Origin: Deinococcus budaensis
Lineage (GTDB): Bacteria; Deinococcota; Deinococci; Deinococcales; Deinococcaceae
NCBI RefSeq assembly: GCF_014201885.1
Contig: NZ_JACHFN010000006.1
Location: 62,001 to 126,000 of the forward strand
Reading direction: 5' to 3'
Length of the DNA: 64,000 nucleotides
Under the pieces are notes generated by a model. It worked only from the letters and a program-made list of their open reading frames with translations. It had not been told where the DNA came from and did not search any database. The position numbers and the translations under genes were made by a program. Below are positions 42,978-51,089 of the stretch, in pieces. Position 1 is the stretch's first letter. Every line of letters starts with the position of its first letter.

Positions 42978-43717
42978 GTTTTGATTTTGCCCAAGCCATC
43001 AAGACCCGCCCCAGGGGGGACCTGACCGCCCAGCTGATCGAGGCCTACGGCAACCCCAAGGGACCCGGCTGCATCGAGCGGGGTGGCGGGGTGTTCGAGC
43101 CGTCGCCCGCCTGGATACGCGACCACATCGTCGACATTCAGGTCAAAGACCTGCCGGGCTTCCCGCCCTACCCGGGCAAGACGGTCACGCGCATCCGGGT
43201 TCACCGCCGCATCGAGGGGGTCGTGCGCGCGACTTTCGACGAGCTGGAACGCCGGGGCCTGAGCGGCAAGCTCCGTACCTTCGACGGCGCGCTGCACGGC
43301 CGCCACATGGGCCACGACGTGCGCCGCCCGCTGAGCACCCACGCCTTCGGCATCGCGCTGGACTTCGACGCCCAGTGGAACGGGTACGGCGTGCCGCTCT
43401 CCCGGATGGAGATCAACCGCGAGGTGGTCCGCTGTTTCGAGGAGTGTGGCTGGCACTGGGGCGGCCGCTGGACGGACCCCTACGAGGACGGGATGCACGT
43501 CCAGTGGACTGATCCGCTGGAGCGGGTGGCCGTGCCCGAGTGGCAGGACGCGCTGGCGGGGGGTAGGCCCGCGCCGGTGGTGCCCCCGCCTCCCAAGCCC
43601 GTGTTCCTGATCCCAGACGGGAAGGGCCACTGGATGGACATCGCAGGCCAGAAGACTGAAGGCCTGCACCTGCGGGTGGTCAACGCCACAGACCCCTACC
43701 GGATCTGGGGACGCTGA
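42974..43717 (+). CDS. endolysin, D-Ala-D-Ala carboxypeptidase-like (M15 family)
   Basis: 247 residues; ATG 42974 overlaps the preceding stop, with GGAGG upstream. The M15 zinc peptidase motif is clear: STHAFGIALDFDA (about residues 116-128, His and Asp ligands), then CGWHWGGRW and DGMHVQW (last His ligand with its neighbour). The C-terminal 65 residues form a separate small beta domain, probably for cell-wall binding. No signal peptide is seen, so release depends on a holin. It would cut peptide bonds of peptidoglycan. Confidence 0.9.
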   Translation: MSFDFAQAIKTRPRGDLTAQLIEAYGNPKGPGCIERGGGVFEPSPAWIRDHIVDIQVKDLPGFPPYPGKTVTRIRVHRRIEGVVRATFDELERRGLSGKLRTFDGALHGRHMGHDVRRPLSTHAFGIALDFDAQWNGYGVPLSRMEINREVVRCFEECGWHWGGRWTDPYEDGMHVQWTDPLERVAVPEWQDALAGGRPAPVVPPPPKPVFLIPDGKGHWMDIAGQKTEGLHLRVVNATDPYRIWGR

Positions 43718-43736
43718 CTCCCCACCCCTGACCCCA

Positions 43737-43774
43737 GGCGGCCACCTCCAGCGCGAGGTGGCCGCCACCTTTTT
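43737..43774 (+). terminator. strong intrinsic terminator after the endolysin
   Basis: GGCGGCCACCTC (43737-43748) and GAGGTGGCCGCC (43755-43766) form a perfect 12-bp stem, followed by ACC and five T. Confidence 0.92.
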
Positions 43775-43789
43775 CGCCGGGAGGAAACG

Positions 43790-44755
43790 ATGAACCGATT
43801 CTGGAGTTGGACAGCCGCCGCGCTGCTGTTCGTGCGGGACACCCTGTTGATGGCCTGGGGCGCGATGATCGGTCCCCTGCACTTCCTGCTTCCCCTGCTG
43901 ATGCTGGCAACCGGCGGCAGGGCGCTGGCGCAGGGCGCGGGACTGCCCACGTTCGACCCCGTGTCCTGGGGCAGCAACCCCTTCGAACTCGGCGCGGTGC
44001 TGCTGTTCCTGATCGCGGCCATCAAGCGGGCGGTCGAGCAGAGCGCCCTGAAAGACAAGCGGGAGGTTCACAACCCCTGGCTGTGGCGTGGCGTCGCAGT
44101 GGTGATGGGCCAGGCCGGAGCCTTCGGGTTGCATTACGGCCGGTTCGGGGCCGAGTTGAACCTGTACGGCATGCTGCCGCCCCTCTCGGTCGCGGCCTTC
44201 GGCCTGGTCGCGGCGGGCGTGGCGATGGGCTTCCGGGATCTGCTAAAGACCGCGCTCGGCTGGCTGGCCCAGGCCTGGGCGACGAAACCCAGCAGCCCTG
44301 CCACGGCACAGAAGACGGTTCCTGCCTCCACGCAGCCCGGCCAGGGGACCATCGTCGCCACCACGGTGGCCACCACGGCCCCGCCGAGCGGTCTGGAGAA
44401 CCTGGGACCGCGCGAGGCCCCCGCTGCGCCTCCAGCGGCCAGCGAGCCGCTTCCCTCGGGCCTGGAGGACGGCCCGCCCCCCGAGGCCTTCGACACCGCG
44501 CCCCGCGCCCTGCTCGGCCTGCCGTCGCTCGGGGGCCTGACCTCGCTGCCGCCCGCCGTGCAGGCCACGCTCACCGGACTGCTGGCGCAGGCCTTCGGGG
44601 GCAGCGTTCCCGCGCAGGTGGCGGTGGAGTACGCCCTGCGCCTGGCGCCACTGGTGCCGGACCTGGCGGACGGCAGCCCGTACCTGAGCGCCGACAACCG
44701 CAATCGCGTGCTCGACATCGTCCTCGACCTCAAGAAGAAAGCAGGCCTGACATGA
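43790..44755 (+). CDS. multi-pass membrane protein with long polar tail
   Basis: 321 residues, with GGAGGAAAC upstream. Hydrophobic segments: an N-terminal one (LHFLLPLLMLATGGRALA, may act as a signal anchor), FELGAVLLFLIAAIKRAV, VAVVMGQAGAFGLHY and LSVAAFGLVAAGVAMGF. The last 180 residues are polar, Pro/Ala/Thr-rich and then helical (LPSLGGLTSLPPAVQATLTG). It lies in the second part of the lysis region. The call as holin-like or particle-release protein is by position only. Confidence 0.55.
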   Translation: MNRFWSWTAAALLFVRDTLLMAWGAMIGPLHFLLPLLMLATGGRALAQGAGLPTFDPVSWGSNPFELGAVLLFLIAAIKRAVEQSALKDKREVHNPWLWRGVAVVMGQAGAFGLHYGRFGAELNLYGMLPPLSVAAFGLVAAGVAMGFRDLLKTALGWLAQAWATKPSSPATAQKTVPASTQPGQGTIVATTVATTAPPSGLENLGPREAPAAPPAASEPLPSGLEDGPPPEAFDTAPRALLGLPSLGGLTSLPPAVQATLTGLLAQAFGGSVPAQVAVEYALRLAPLVPDLADGSPYLSADNRNRVLDIVLDLKKKAGLT

Positions 44756-45150
44756 AAAAGCACCTGATGCTGCTGGTCGCCGCCCTGTCGTTCGCCTCCT
44801 GCGCCCCGGTCGCCCAGCTCGCCCAGCCGGGCGAGGCGGCCACCCTCACCCGTGACGGCGCGAGCCTACTGCTGAGCAACCCTGGCCCTGACGCCCTGAC
44901 CGGTGACCCGGGCCGCGCGGGAGACGGCCCGGCGCTGACCGTGGAGGGCAGCGGCCTGGTGCCCGACGACCAGGCGGCGCTGTGGTGCAAGTCCAACGGC
45001 ATGAAGACCCGCCTGAGCTGCAACCTGCCGAACGTGCCCGCCGGATCTCGCCTGCGGGTGACCTTGATGGCCGGGCAGGTGGGTGACGCCCTGCTGCTGG
45101 CCTACCGCGCGAGCAAGGGCGCTGTGCCCGTGTTCGTGGCGCTGAAGTAG
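44752..45150 (+). CDS. lipoprotein
   Basis: 132 residues; ATG 44752 overlaps the preceding stop. The start MKKHLMLLVAALSFASCAP is a lipoprotein signal peptide with lipobox Ser-Phe-Ala-Ser-Cys (Cys17). The mature protein is a small beta domain with two further Cys (ALWCKSNG, RLSCNLPN). Phage lipoproteins near lysis genes can be outer spanins or superinfection-exclusion proteins; here no partner inner spanin is proved. Confidence 0.7.
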   Translation: MKKHLMLLVAALSFASCAPVAQLAQPGEAATLTRDGASLLLSNPGPDALTGDPGRAGDGPALTVEGSGLVPDDQAALWCKSNGMKTRLSCNLPNVPAGSRLRVTLMAGQVGDALLLAYRASKGAVPVFVALK

Positions 45151-45155
45151 GGAGC

Positions 45156-45545
45156 GTGCAGCTTTCCCCCTTCCCGCCCGATCCGGGCGCCGACCGCTAC
45201 GTCTACGACCGTCTCCAGGTGCTGCGGGTGGTGGACGGGGACACCGTCGTGCTGCGCTTTCCGCTGCCGTTCAACGTGCTGGCCGACCTCGACGTGAGGC
45301 TGCTGGGCATCGACGCCCCCGAACGGGTGGGCGCCAGCCGGGCGGCGGGTGAGGCGGCGAAAACCTACCTCGCCGCGCTGCTCGACTCCGGGGACGCGCT
45401 GCGGGCGCGCTCGCACAAAACCGACCGCTACGGCCGCTACCTCGCCGAGCTGTGGCTGCGGCGGGGCGGCGAGTGGCACAACGTCAGCCTGTTGCTGCTG
45501 GAGGCGGGCCACGCCTCGCCCTATGACGGCGGCGCTCGTCGCTAA
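45156..45545 (+). CDS. staphylococcal nuclease-like (SNase) protein
   Basis: 129 residues, GTG start close after GGGAG. The SNase OB fold is clear: VLRVVDGDTVVLRF (first Asp ligand), VRLLGIDAPERVG (Arg and the Ca-binding Asp region), SHKTDRYGRYLAELWL (with the second Arg) and the last helix SLLLLEAGHASPY. The expected catalytic residues are present. No signal peptide. It cuts DNA or RNA; in a tail/lysis gene cluster it may degrade host nucleic acid. Confidence 0.88.
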   Translation: MQLSPFPPDPGADRYVYDRLQVLRVVDGDTVVLRFPLPFNVLADLDVRLLGIDAPERVGASRAAGEAAKTYLAALLDSGDALRARSHKTDRYGRYLAELWLRRGGEWHNVSLLLLEAGHASPYDGGARR

Positions 45546-45575
45546 GCCCCTCCCCGGCCGCCTGAGGAGGCTCCC

Positions 45576-45983
45576 ATGATCACTTCCCGCGTTGACCTGA
45601 CCGCCACCCGCGGGGACACCTGGAGCAGGCTCATCCCCATCGAGGTGCAGACCGGCCCGAACACCCGTCGCCGCGCCACAGCCGAGGAGCTGACCGCCCT
45701 GGCCGCGCGCTTCACCCGCATCCGCCTGCACGTCCGCGAGGAACCCGGCGCCCCGGACCCTCCTCTGCTGGCGTTGAGCAGCTCGACCGGGGCGCTGCGG
45801 ATCGACCCGGCGGCAGGCGGCCTCGCCATCGAGGGACCGGCAACCCAGATGCGCGGATTTGACGGCGGCGAGTACGACGTCGAACTGACCGAACCCCGTC
45901 CCGGCAACCCCCAGGGCGACCGGGTCTGGACGCTCTGCACCGGGCGGGTCCAGGTGACGCCGGATGTGAGCGATGGCGCCTGA
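45576..45983 (+). CDS. BppU-like upper baseplate/fibre-attachment protein
   Basis: 135 residues with GGAGG upstream. The protein has a beta-sandwich pattern seen in small phage proteins just before tail fibre genes: TRGDTWSRLIPIEVQT at the start, FTRIRLHVREEPGAPDP in the centre, and EYDVELTEPRPGNPQGDRVW then RVQVTPDVS at the end. It would attach fibres to the tail tip. The end overlaps the next gene. Confidence 0.6.
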   Translation: MITSRVDLTATRGDTWSRLIPIEVQTGPNTRRRATAEELTALAARFTRIRLHVREEPGAPDPPLLALSSSTGALRIDPAAGGLAIEGPATQMRGFDGGEYDVELTEPRPGNPQGDRVWTLCTGRVQVTPDVSDGA

Positions 45984-46341
45984 GCTGCCCTTTCTGGCCG
46001 GGGCCGAGATCATCCCCACCCTGCCGGGCCTGCCCCTGTTCATCGCGGGCGAGCTGCCCCCACCCCCGCCGCCCGCCTCGGCGCCAGCTCCCGTCGAGGG
46101 CGTGGCAGTCATTCCGCTGCCGGGGCGGGACGGGGCAGCCGGTCCCGTCTTCATCCACCAGCAGGCCCAGGCCGCCGCCGTGTGGATCGTCAACCACAAC
46201 CTCGGCCTGCGCCCGGTCCATATCGCCGTGCAGGACCCCACCGGGCAGGGCCTGGAGGGCTACGGCGTGGAGCACGTCAGCAACTTCCAGACCCGCCTGT
46301 CCTTCTCGCCGCCCGCCGTGGGCGAGGCACGAATCACCTAG
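45973..46341 (+). CDS. fibre-associated protein
   Basis: 122 residues. A Pro-rich linker (PPPPPPASAPAPVEG) separates a short N-terminus from a 60-residue domain with FIHQQAQAAAVWIVNHNLGL, HIAVQDPTGQGLEGYGVEHV and FQTRLSFSPPAVGEARI, a strand pattern repeated in many phage tail fibres where a Trp-x-Val-x-His-Asn-Leu segment opens the domain. It probably forms part of the distal fibre. Confidence 0.65.
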   Translation: MAPELPFLAGAEIIPTLPGLPLFIAGELPPPPPPASAPAPVEGVAVIPLPGRDGAAGPVFIHQQAQAAAVWIVNHNLGLRPVHIAVQDPTGQGLEGYGVEHVSNFQTRLSFSPPAVGEARIT

Positions 46342-46350
46342 GGAGGCCCC

Positions 46351-47145
46351 ATGAGCATCAAACGCTGGAAAGACCTCGACATGCAGGCCGCCAACCGCAT
46401 TCTCAACCTGCCTGCCGCCGTCGCCGCCGGGCAGCCCGTCACCTTCGAGCAACTCCAGAGCCTGCTCGAAGGCCTGGCCTTTAAGGACAACGTGCGGGTG
46501 GCGACCCAGGCGAACCTGAACCTCGCCTCTCCGGGCGCGAACATCGACGGCGTGGCGATGGCCGCCAACGACCGCGTGCTGGTCAAGGCGCAGACCGTCC
46601 AGACCGAGAACGGCGTCTACCTGTGGACGGGCGCGGCGAGCGCGATGGTGCGCGCCGCCGACGCCAGCACCTTCGACGAGCTGGAAAGCGCCATCGTGAC
46701 CGTGGACGAGGGGACCGACGCGGGCAAGACGTTCCGGCAGACGCAGGTGAACGGCGCCATCGGCACGAACAACGTCGTCTGGGCCAGCTTCGGCACCGGC
46801 GCCTCCCAGGCCACCGAGACCCTCAGCGGCATCGCGGAGATCGCCACCCAGGCCGAGACGGACGGCGGCGCCGACGACCTGCGGTTCATCACGGCCCTCA
46901 AGCTCAAGACCTCGGTCTGGGCGGCCCGGGGCTTTACCGTGCTGTTCGGCGACGGCAGCGCGACCCAGTACGACCTCTCGCACCTGCTGGGCGGCGAGGT
47001 GCAGGTGTCGGTCTACGAGGTGGCGACCGGCGAGTACGCCGACGTGCGCAAGCGGCGGGTGGACGCCAACACCATCCGCATCAACGCCACCCCGGCGCCC
47101 GCCACCAACTCCATGCGGGCCGTCGTCAGCCGAATCGGCGGCTGA
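46351..47145 (+). CDS. tail fibre protein
   Basis: 264 residues, with GGGAGG upstream. It contains two known fibre patterns: VRVATQANLNLASPGANIDG with VLVKAQTVQTENGVYLW (a shaft domain), and GIAEIATQAETDGGADDLRF, the phage tail-fibre repeat. The end (TVLFGDGSATQYDLSHLLGG, then VQVSVYEVATGEYADVRKRR) is a beta-rich receptor-binding tip. Confidence 0.82.
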   Translation: MSIKRWKDLDMQAANRILNLPAAVAAGQPVTFEQLQSLLEGLAFKDNVRVATQANLNLASPGANIDGVAMAANDRVLVKAQTVQTENGVYLWTGAASAMVRAADASTFDELESAIVTVDEGTDAGKTFRQTQVNGAIGTNNVVWASFGTGASQATETLSGIAEIATQAETDGGADDLRFITALKLKTSVWAARGFTVLFGDGSATQYDLSHLLGGEVQVSVYEVATGEYADVRKRRVDANTIRINATPAPATNSMRAVVSRIGG

Positions 47146-47147
47146 GC

Positions 47148-47675
47148 GTGAGCCGGGACCGCTTTCCCCGCGTCCCGGTGCGCGTGACCGAGGCGCAGCT
47201 TCCCGGCGTGGCGGCGCTGCTGGGCGCGGACGACGGCGGGGCCTGGGTCGAGGTCACCGACGGCCCGTCGCCCGGCTGGCGCCGCTGGACCGGGACGGCG
47301 TTCGTCGCCGTCGCCGGGGGCACCAGCGCGCCCGCCCCCACCCTGATCACGGCGGCCGAGGCGCTCTCGGCCGGGGACCTGGTCGCCGTGCTCCCCGAGG
47401 GCGCGCGGCGGGCGAGCGCGGCGCAACTCGGGCGGGAGGCGGCGGGCTTCGTGCTCCAGGCGGCCGCCTCCGGCGCGCAGGCCGCCGTCTTTTTCCAGGG
47501 CGTCAACACGGCGGTGACCGGCCAGACGCCGGGACCGGCGTTCCTCGACCCTTACGCGCCCGGGCGGACCACATCCACGCCGCCCACGGCCGCCGGGCAC
47601 CTCCTCCAGCCGGTCGGGTGGGCCTCCAGCGCCACCTCGCTGGTGTTTCAGCCCGGCCGCAGCACGATGCTGTGA
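47148..47675 (+). CDS. tail fibre beta-domain protein
   Basis: 175 residues, GTG start 3 bases after the previous stop. The first part (FPRVPVRVTEAQLPGVAALL) and the second, a small jelly-roll (ALSAGDLVAVLPEGARRASA, LGREAAGFVLQAAASGAQAA, HLLQPVGWASSATSLVFQPG), match the capping domain of phage fibres. No enzyme motif is seen. Confidence 0.6.
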   Translation: MSRDRFPRVPVRVTEAQLPGVAALLGADDGGAWVEVTDGPSPGWRRWTGTAFVAVAGGTSAPAPTLITAAEALSAGDLVAVLPEGARRASAAQLGREAAGFVLQAAASGAQAAVFFQGVNTAVTGQTPGPAFLDPYAPGRTTSTPPTAAGHLLQPVGWASSATSLVFQPGRSTML

Positions 47676-47698
47676 GCTGACCCTCTCCGGGAGGCCTT

Positions 47699-50353
47699 TT
47701 GAACGTCGTCCAGCAGAAACACACCAACCTGATCTCCACGACCGCCTACACCTCGCACGCCGTCACGCTGGCCGCGCCCGCCACCGCAGGCAACCTGCTG
47801 TTCGCACTGATCAGCGTGGACAAGGGGCCGACGGCCATCGCCACCCCGAGCGGCTGGACCCTGCTGGAGGCCTACACCACGGCGAGCACCTCCGCCGCCC
47901 TGTGCTACCGGGTCGCGGCGGGCGGCGAGACCGGGCTGATTGTCACCTGGGACGTGGGCCGCCTCTCCTCGTCCCTGTTCCTGCTGGAGGCGAGCGGCCT
48001 GACCGCCACGCCCACCTTCACCAGCCTGAACAGCGGCGAGAACAACGTCAACGCCATCGACTTTCCCCCGATGAATCTCCCCGGCGCGGGCACGGCGCTC
48101 GTCGCCTACGTGAACGACAGTCACGGCGCGGTCATCCCCACCTCCACGGGCGGCATCACCCGGCTGTCCTCGACCGGGTCGGCGGAGGGGGACCGGACCG
48201 CCTCCATTCCCGAGTGTTTCGTGGGCTACCACGACGCCGCGGCAGCCGAGACGTTCGACGCGGCGGTGGGCTTCCCCAGCGCGGCCACAGATCAGTCCTA
48301 CGGGGCCATCGTGTTCTTCCCCGCCTCGGCGGGCACCCCGGCCGCGACCCTGCGCTGGGCCTGGAGCGGCGTCGGCACCCAGACCGGGGGCACGGTCGTC
48401 GCCAAGACCTCGGCGGCGGCCAGCGTGCGGCTGCGCTACAGCACGGCCGCCGACCTCAGCGGGGCGCAGGACACGCCCGCGGTGACGACCGCCGCGCCGG
48501 ACCTCACGGCGCGCTTCACCCCTGGCGGCCTGACGCCCGGCACCGTCTATCACTACGGGGTGGTCATCGACGGGGTGCTGCAAGCGGCCCGGGGCAAGTT
48601 CAAGACCGCGCCCGCCGCGCCCGCCAGCTTCACCCTGGTCGCCTCCAGCTGCGCGGCGACCGGCAGCACATCCACCGTGTTCGCCCGCATCGCCGCCCGC
48701 AACCCGGACGTCATGTTGCAGATGGGGGACCTGCACTACAGCGACATCTCCGGCAACGATCCTCCCCAGTACCGGGCGGCCTATGACAACTCCGTGGGGG
48801 TCAGTCAACAGCAGGCGCTGTACCGCCAGGTCGGGACCAGCTATGTCTGGTCCGACCACGATTTCGGCCCCAACAACTCCGACTCAACCTCGCCGGGCAA
48901 GCCAGCGGCGATGGCCGTCTACCGGACGCATGTGCCGTCGCTGCCCCTGCCCGCAGAGGGCGTGTATCACACGTTTACCTGGGGGCGCGTGCAGGTCATC
49001 GCCACCGACCAGCGGTATTTCGCCACGCCCGCCACAGCCACCGACAACGCCAGCAAGACCAAGCTGGGCGCAACTCAGAAGCAGTGGTTCAAGGACACTT
49101 GCCTCGCGGCCAAAGCCGCAGGGCGCGCCATCGTCTGGGTGAATCCCGAACCCTGGATCGGCGCGGCGGGCACGGGCGAGGACCACTGGGGTATGTATGC
49201 CACCGAGCGGGCCGAGCTGGCGACGTTCTTCCAGCAAAACGGCCTGAATGATCGCCTGGTGATCGTCTCGGGCGACATGCACGGCCTGGCGCTCGACGAC
49301 GGCACCAACTCCAACTACGCCGCCGCGCCTGCCGGGAAAGGCCCGCCCGTCTATCAGGCGGGCAGCCTCGATCAGTCCGGCTCGGTCAAGGGTGGCCCGT
49401 ATACGGGCGGCTCCCTGGCGGGACCCGGGCAGTACGGCCTGCTGATCGTCACCGACACGGGCGGGGCGACGCTGACCGTGCAGTTCCAGGGCATCAAGCC
49501 CGACGAGACGGTCTGGAACAGCCACACGGCGACCCTCAGCGTGCCGCCCGTGCAGGCGCCGTATATGACGGTCGAGAACGGGCAGCAGCGCCTGGTGCCG
49601 TTTCCCGCCCTGGGCGGAACACCCAGCCCTCACGCGGCCAGCCACGCCGAGGGAGGCACCGACCCGATCACCCCGGCGAGCATCGGGGCGGCGACTACCG
49701 GGCACGTCCATAATGCCGCGACCACCACCGTCCCCGGCTTCCTGTCGGCGGCAGACAAAAGCAAGCTCGACGGCCTGAGCAGCTACACCGACGAGCAGGC
49801 CCAGGACGCGGCGGCTTCCCTGCTGACGACCGGCACGCACAGCGGCATCACCTTCGCCTACGACGACGTGGCGGGCAAGCTGAACGCCAGCGTCTCCGTC
49901 AGCGGCGGCGTCACGACCAAGGCGATCACGGCGAATACGGCGGCCAACACCACCGTCACGCCCGCGACGATCACCGGCCTGGATTTTCCCCTGCTCGCCA
50001 GCACCACCTACGGGTTCGAGTTCATGATCCTGTTCCAGTCGGCCGCCCCGGCCACCGGCATCGCGCTGAACCTGCTCACCACCAACACGGCGCAGCTCGC
50101 GGCCAACGCGGATATCCCGGCAGCGGCAGACGGCACCGCAGGGACCTTCCACGGCTGGATCACCGCGAGTGCCGACAAGGTGATCGGCACGGGCGTCCAG
50201 GCGGCGACCACCACCTATGTCGCCTTGATCTACGGCGTCGTGCGGACCACGGCTTCGGCCGGGACCATCGTGCCGCAGTTCAGCTCGGAGGTCGCGGGGT
50301 CAGGCATCACGGTCATGGCCGAGAGCCACGGGCGACTGTGGGCCGTGCGCTAA
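47699..50353 (+). CDS. tail fibre with PhoD-like phosphatase domain
   Basis: 884 residues from TTG 47699 (GGGAGG upstream). About residues 1-210 are a beta-rich module; 220-300 a fibronectin-like module; about 313-560 a PhoD-type metallophosphatase: FTLVASSCA, QMGDLHYSD (about 340), YVWSDHDFG (about 383), WVNPEPW and VSGDMHG (about 522-528) give the Asp/His ligands. The C-terminal 270 residues are fibre repeats (GFLSAADKSKLDGL is a typical fibre motif) and a lectin-like tip. It may remove phosphate or cleave phosphodiester polymers on the host surface. Confidence 0.82.
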   Translation: MNVVQQKHTNLISTTAYTSHAVTLAAPATAGNLLFALISVDKGPTAIATPSGWTLLEAYTTASTSAALCYRVAAGGETGLIVTWDVGRLSSSLFLLEASGLTATPTFTSLNSGENNVNAIDFPPMNLPGAGTALVAYVNDSHGAVIPTSTGGITRLSSTGSAEGDRTASIPECFVGYHDAAAAETFDAAVGFPSAATDQSYGAIVFFPASAGTPAATLRWAWSGVGTQTGGTVVAKTSAAASVRLRYSTAADLSGAQDTPAVTTAAPDLTARFTPGGLTPGTVYHYGVVIDGVLQAARGKFKTAPAAPASFTLVASSCAATGSTSTVFARIAARNPDVMLQMGDLHYSDISGNDPPQYRAAYDNSVGVSQQQALYRQVGTSYVWSDHDFGPNNSDSTSPGKPAAMAVYRTHVPSLPLPAEGVYHTFTWGRVQVIATDQRYFATPATATDNASKTKLGATQKQWFKDTCLAAKAAGRAIVWVNPEPWIGAAGTGEDHWGMYATERAELATFFQQNGLNDRLVIVSGDMHGLALDDGTNSNYAAAPAGKGPPVYQAGSLDQSGSVKGGPYTGGSLAGPGQYGLLIVTDTGGATLTVQFQGIKPDETVWNSHTATLSVPPVQAPYMTVENGQQRLVPFPALGGTPSPHAASHAEGGTDPITPASIGAATTGHVHNAATTTVPGFLSAADKSKLDGLSSYTDEQAQDAAASLLTTGTHSGITFAYDDVAGKLNASVSVSGGVTTKAITANTAANTTVTPATITGLDFPLLASTTYGFEFMILFQSAAPATGIALNLLTTNTAQLAANADIPAAADGTAGTFHGWITASADKVIGTGVQAATTTYVALIYGVVRTTASAGTIVPQFSSEVAGSGITVMAESHGRLWAVR

Positions 50354-50409
50354 CACGCCTCGACGACTGGCGTACCCGGCAACGGGCGCGGCGCAGACGC
50401 TGACTTCAG

Positions 50410-50460
50410 GCCCCCTCCTGCTCTGGCTGCGCGCCGGGGCGGGAGGGGGCTTTTTTCTTT
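50410..50460 (+). terminator. strong terminator at the end of the structural operon
   Basis: GCCCCCTCC (50410-50418) and GGAGGGGGC (50442-50450) are followed by TTTTTTCTTT. The long loop contains a further GC-rich helix. Confidence 0.9.
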
Positions 50461-50509
50461 GGGATCAGAGGAGAGGACGCTGTTCAGGAAACGCTGTGCC
50501 GGAGGGCGC

Positions 50510-50521
50510 TACCATCCCGCA
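50510..50521 (+). promoter_or_regulatory. leaderless-type -10 box for the 50522 gene
   Basis: TACCAT at 50510-50515 ends 6 bases before the GTG; there is no Shine-Dalgarno. Confidence 0.45.
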
Positions 50522-50731
50522 GTGACCGACTTCCGCCCCGGCCAGCCCCTCCCCGCCGATGACCGCAGCACGCAGGAGCGCCAGCTGTACCACGCCCAAC
50601 TCAAGAGTGGAGAGTGGGCGACCATGACGCGCGAAGAGTCCACCTGGCAGTGGCGACGGCTGCGGGGTGAGGACGCGGACGGCTACGGGCGCGGGGGCTG
50701 GCGCGAGATGCAGAAGTGGTTGCTGGAATGA
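50522..50731 (+). CDS. small hypothetical protein (intact paralogue of the 56374 pseudogene)
   Basis: 69 residues, GTG at 50522. It reads MTDFRPGQPLPADDRSTQER and on to WQWRRLRGEDADGYGRGGWR. A diverged copy at 56374-56589 keeps the same order of motifs, which shows that this short frame is a true gene. Trp-rich and charged; function unknown. Confidence 0.7.
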   Translation: MTDFRPGQPLPADDRSTQERQLYHAQLKSGEWATMTREESTWQWRRLRGEDADGYGRGGWREMQKWLLE

Positions 50732-50780
50732 AGGAAGGCGACCCGGAGGCCGCCTTGATTTCTCCCCCAGCGCCCGATCC

Positions 50781-50935
50781 TCAGCCCTTGACGAGCTGCT
50801 TAGCGGGGACCTGGAACACCAGCGGGTCCCCTTCCCGGCCTGCCAGCTCTCGGGGCCTCGCGCCCAGGTCAGGGGCTGCCCGGCGGTCGTGCACGCCGCC
50901 AGGGGCGAGGTGACGCGCCGCCTTAATCTTTCGGG
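50781..50935 (-). CDS. possible small ORF, start not defined
   Basis: On the minus strand the frame ending at TGA 50781-50783 has strong GC third-position bias over about 45 codons (HLAPGGVHDRRAAPDLGARP, ELAGREGDPLVFQVPAKQLV), unlike the other frames here. No ATG or GTG start fits, so it may be a remnant or may use another start. Confidence 0.25.
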
Positions 50936-50941
50936 CTGACT

Positions 50942-51002
50942 TGTGGAAAACCCTGTGGATAACCCGTAATCTGCCGACACAGACGCAACCCCTGGTGGAC
51001 GT
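50942..51002 (+). promoter_or_regulatory. DnaA-box-like pair and operator-like half site
   Basis: TGTGGAAAA (50942-50950) and TGTGGATAA (50954-50962, a perfect reverse DnaA box) are 3 bases apart. GGTGGACGT (50994-51002) further on resembles the half site of the 6709 and 59207 palindromes. Could be a replication origin part or regulator site. Confidence 0.4.
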
Positions 51003-51037
51003 GGGCGCCGCCTTGCAGGGTCAGAAAGTCAAGACCT

Positions 51038-51060
51038 GCCGCGAAAGCGGCGCTTTTTCG
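51038..51060 (+). terminator. short intrinsic terminator
   Basis: GCCGC, GAAA tetraloop and GCGGC (51038-51051) followed by GCTTTTTCG, just upstream of the restriction-modification gene. Confidence 0.65.
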
Positions 51061-51089
51061 TTCTGAATCCACTGCCTGGAGTGTTCCCT

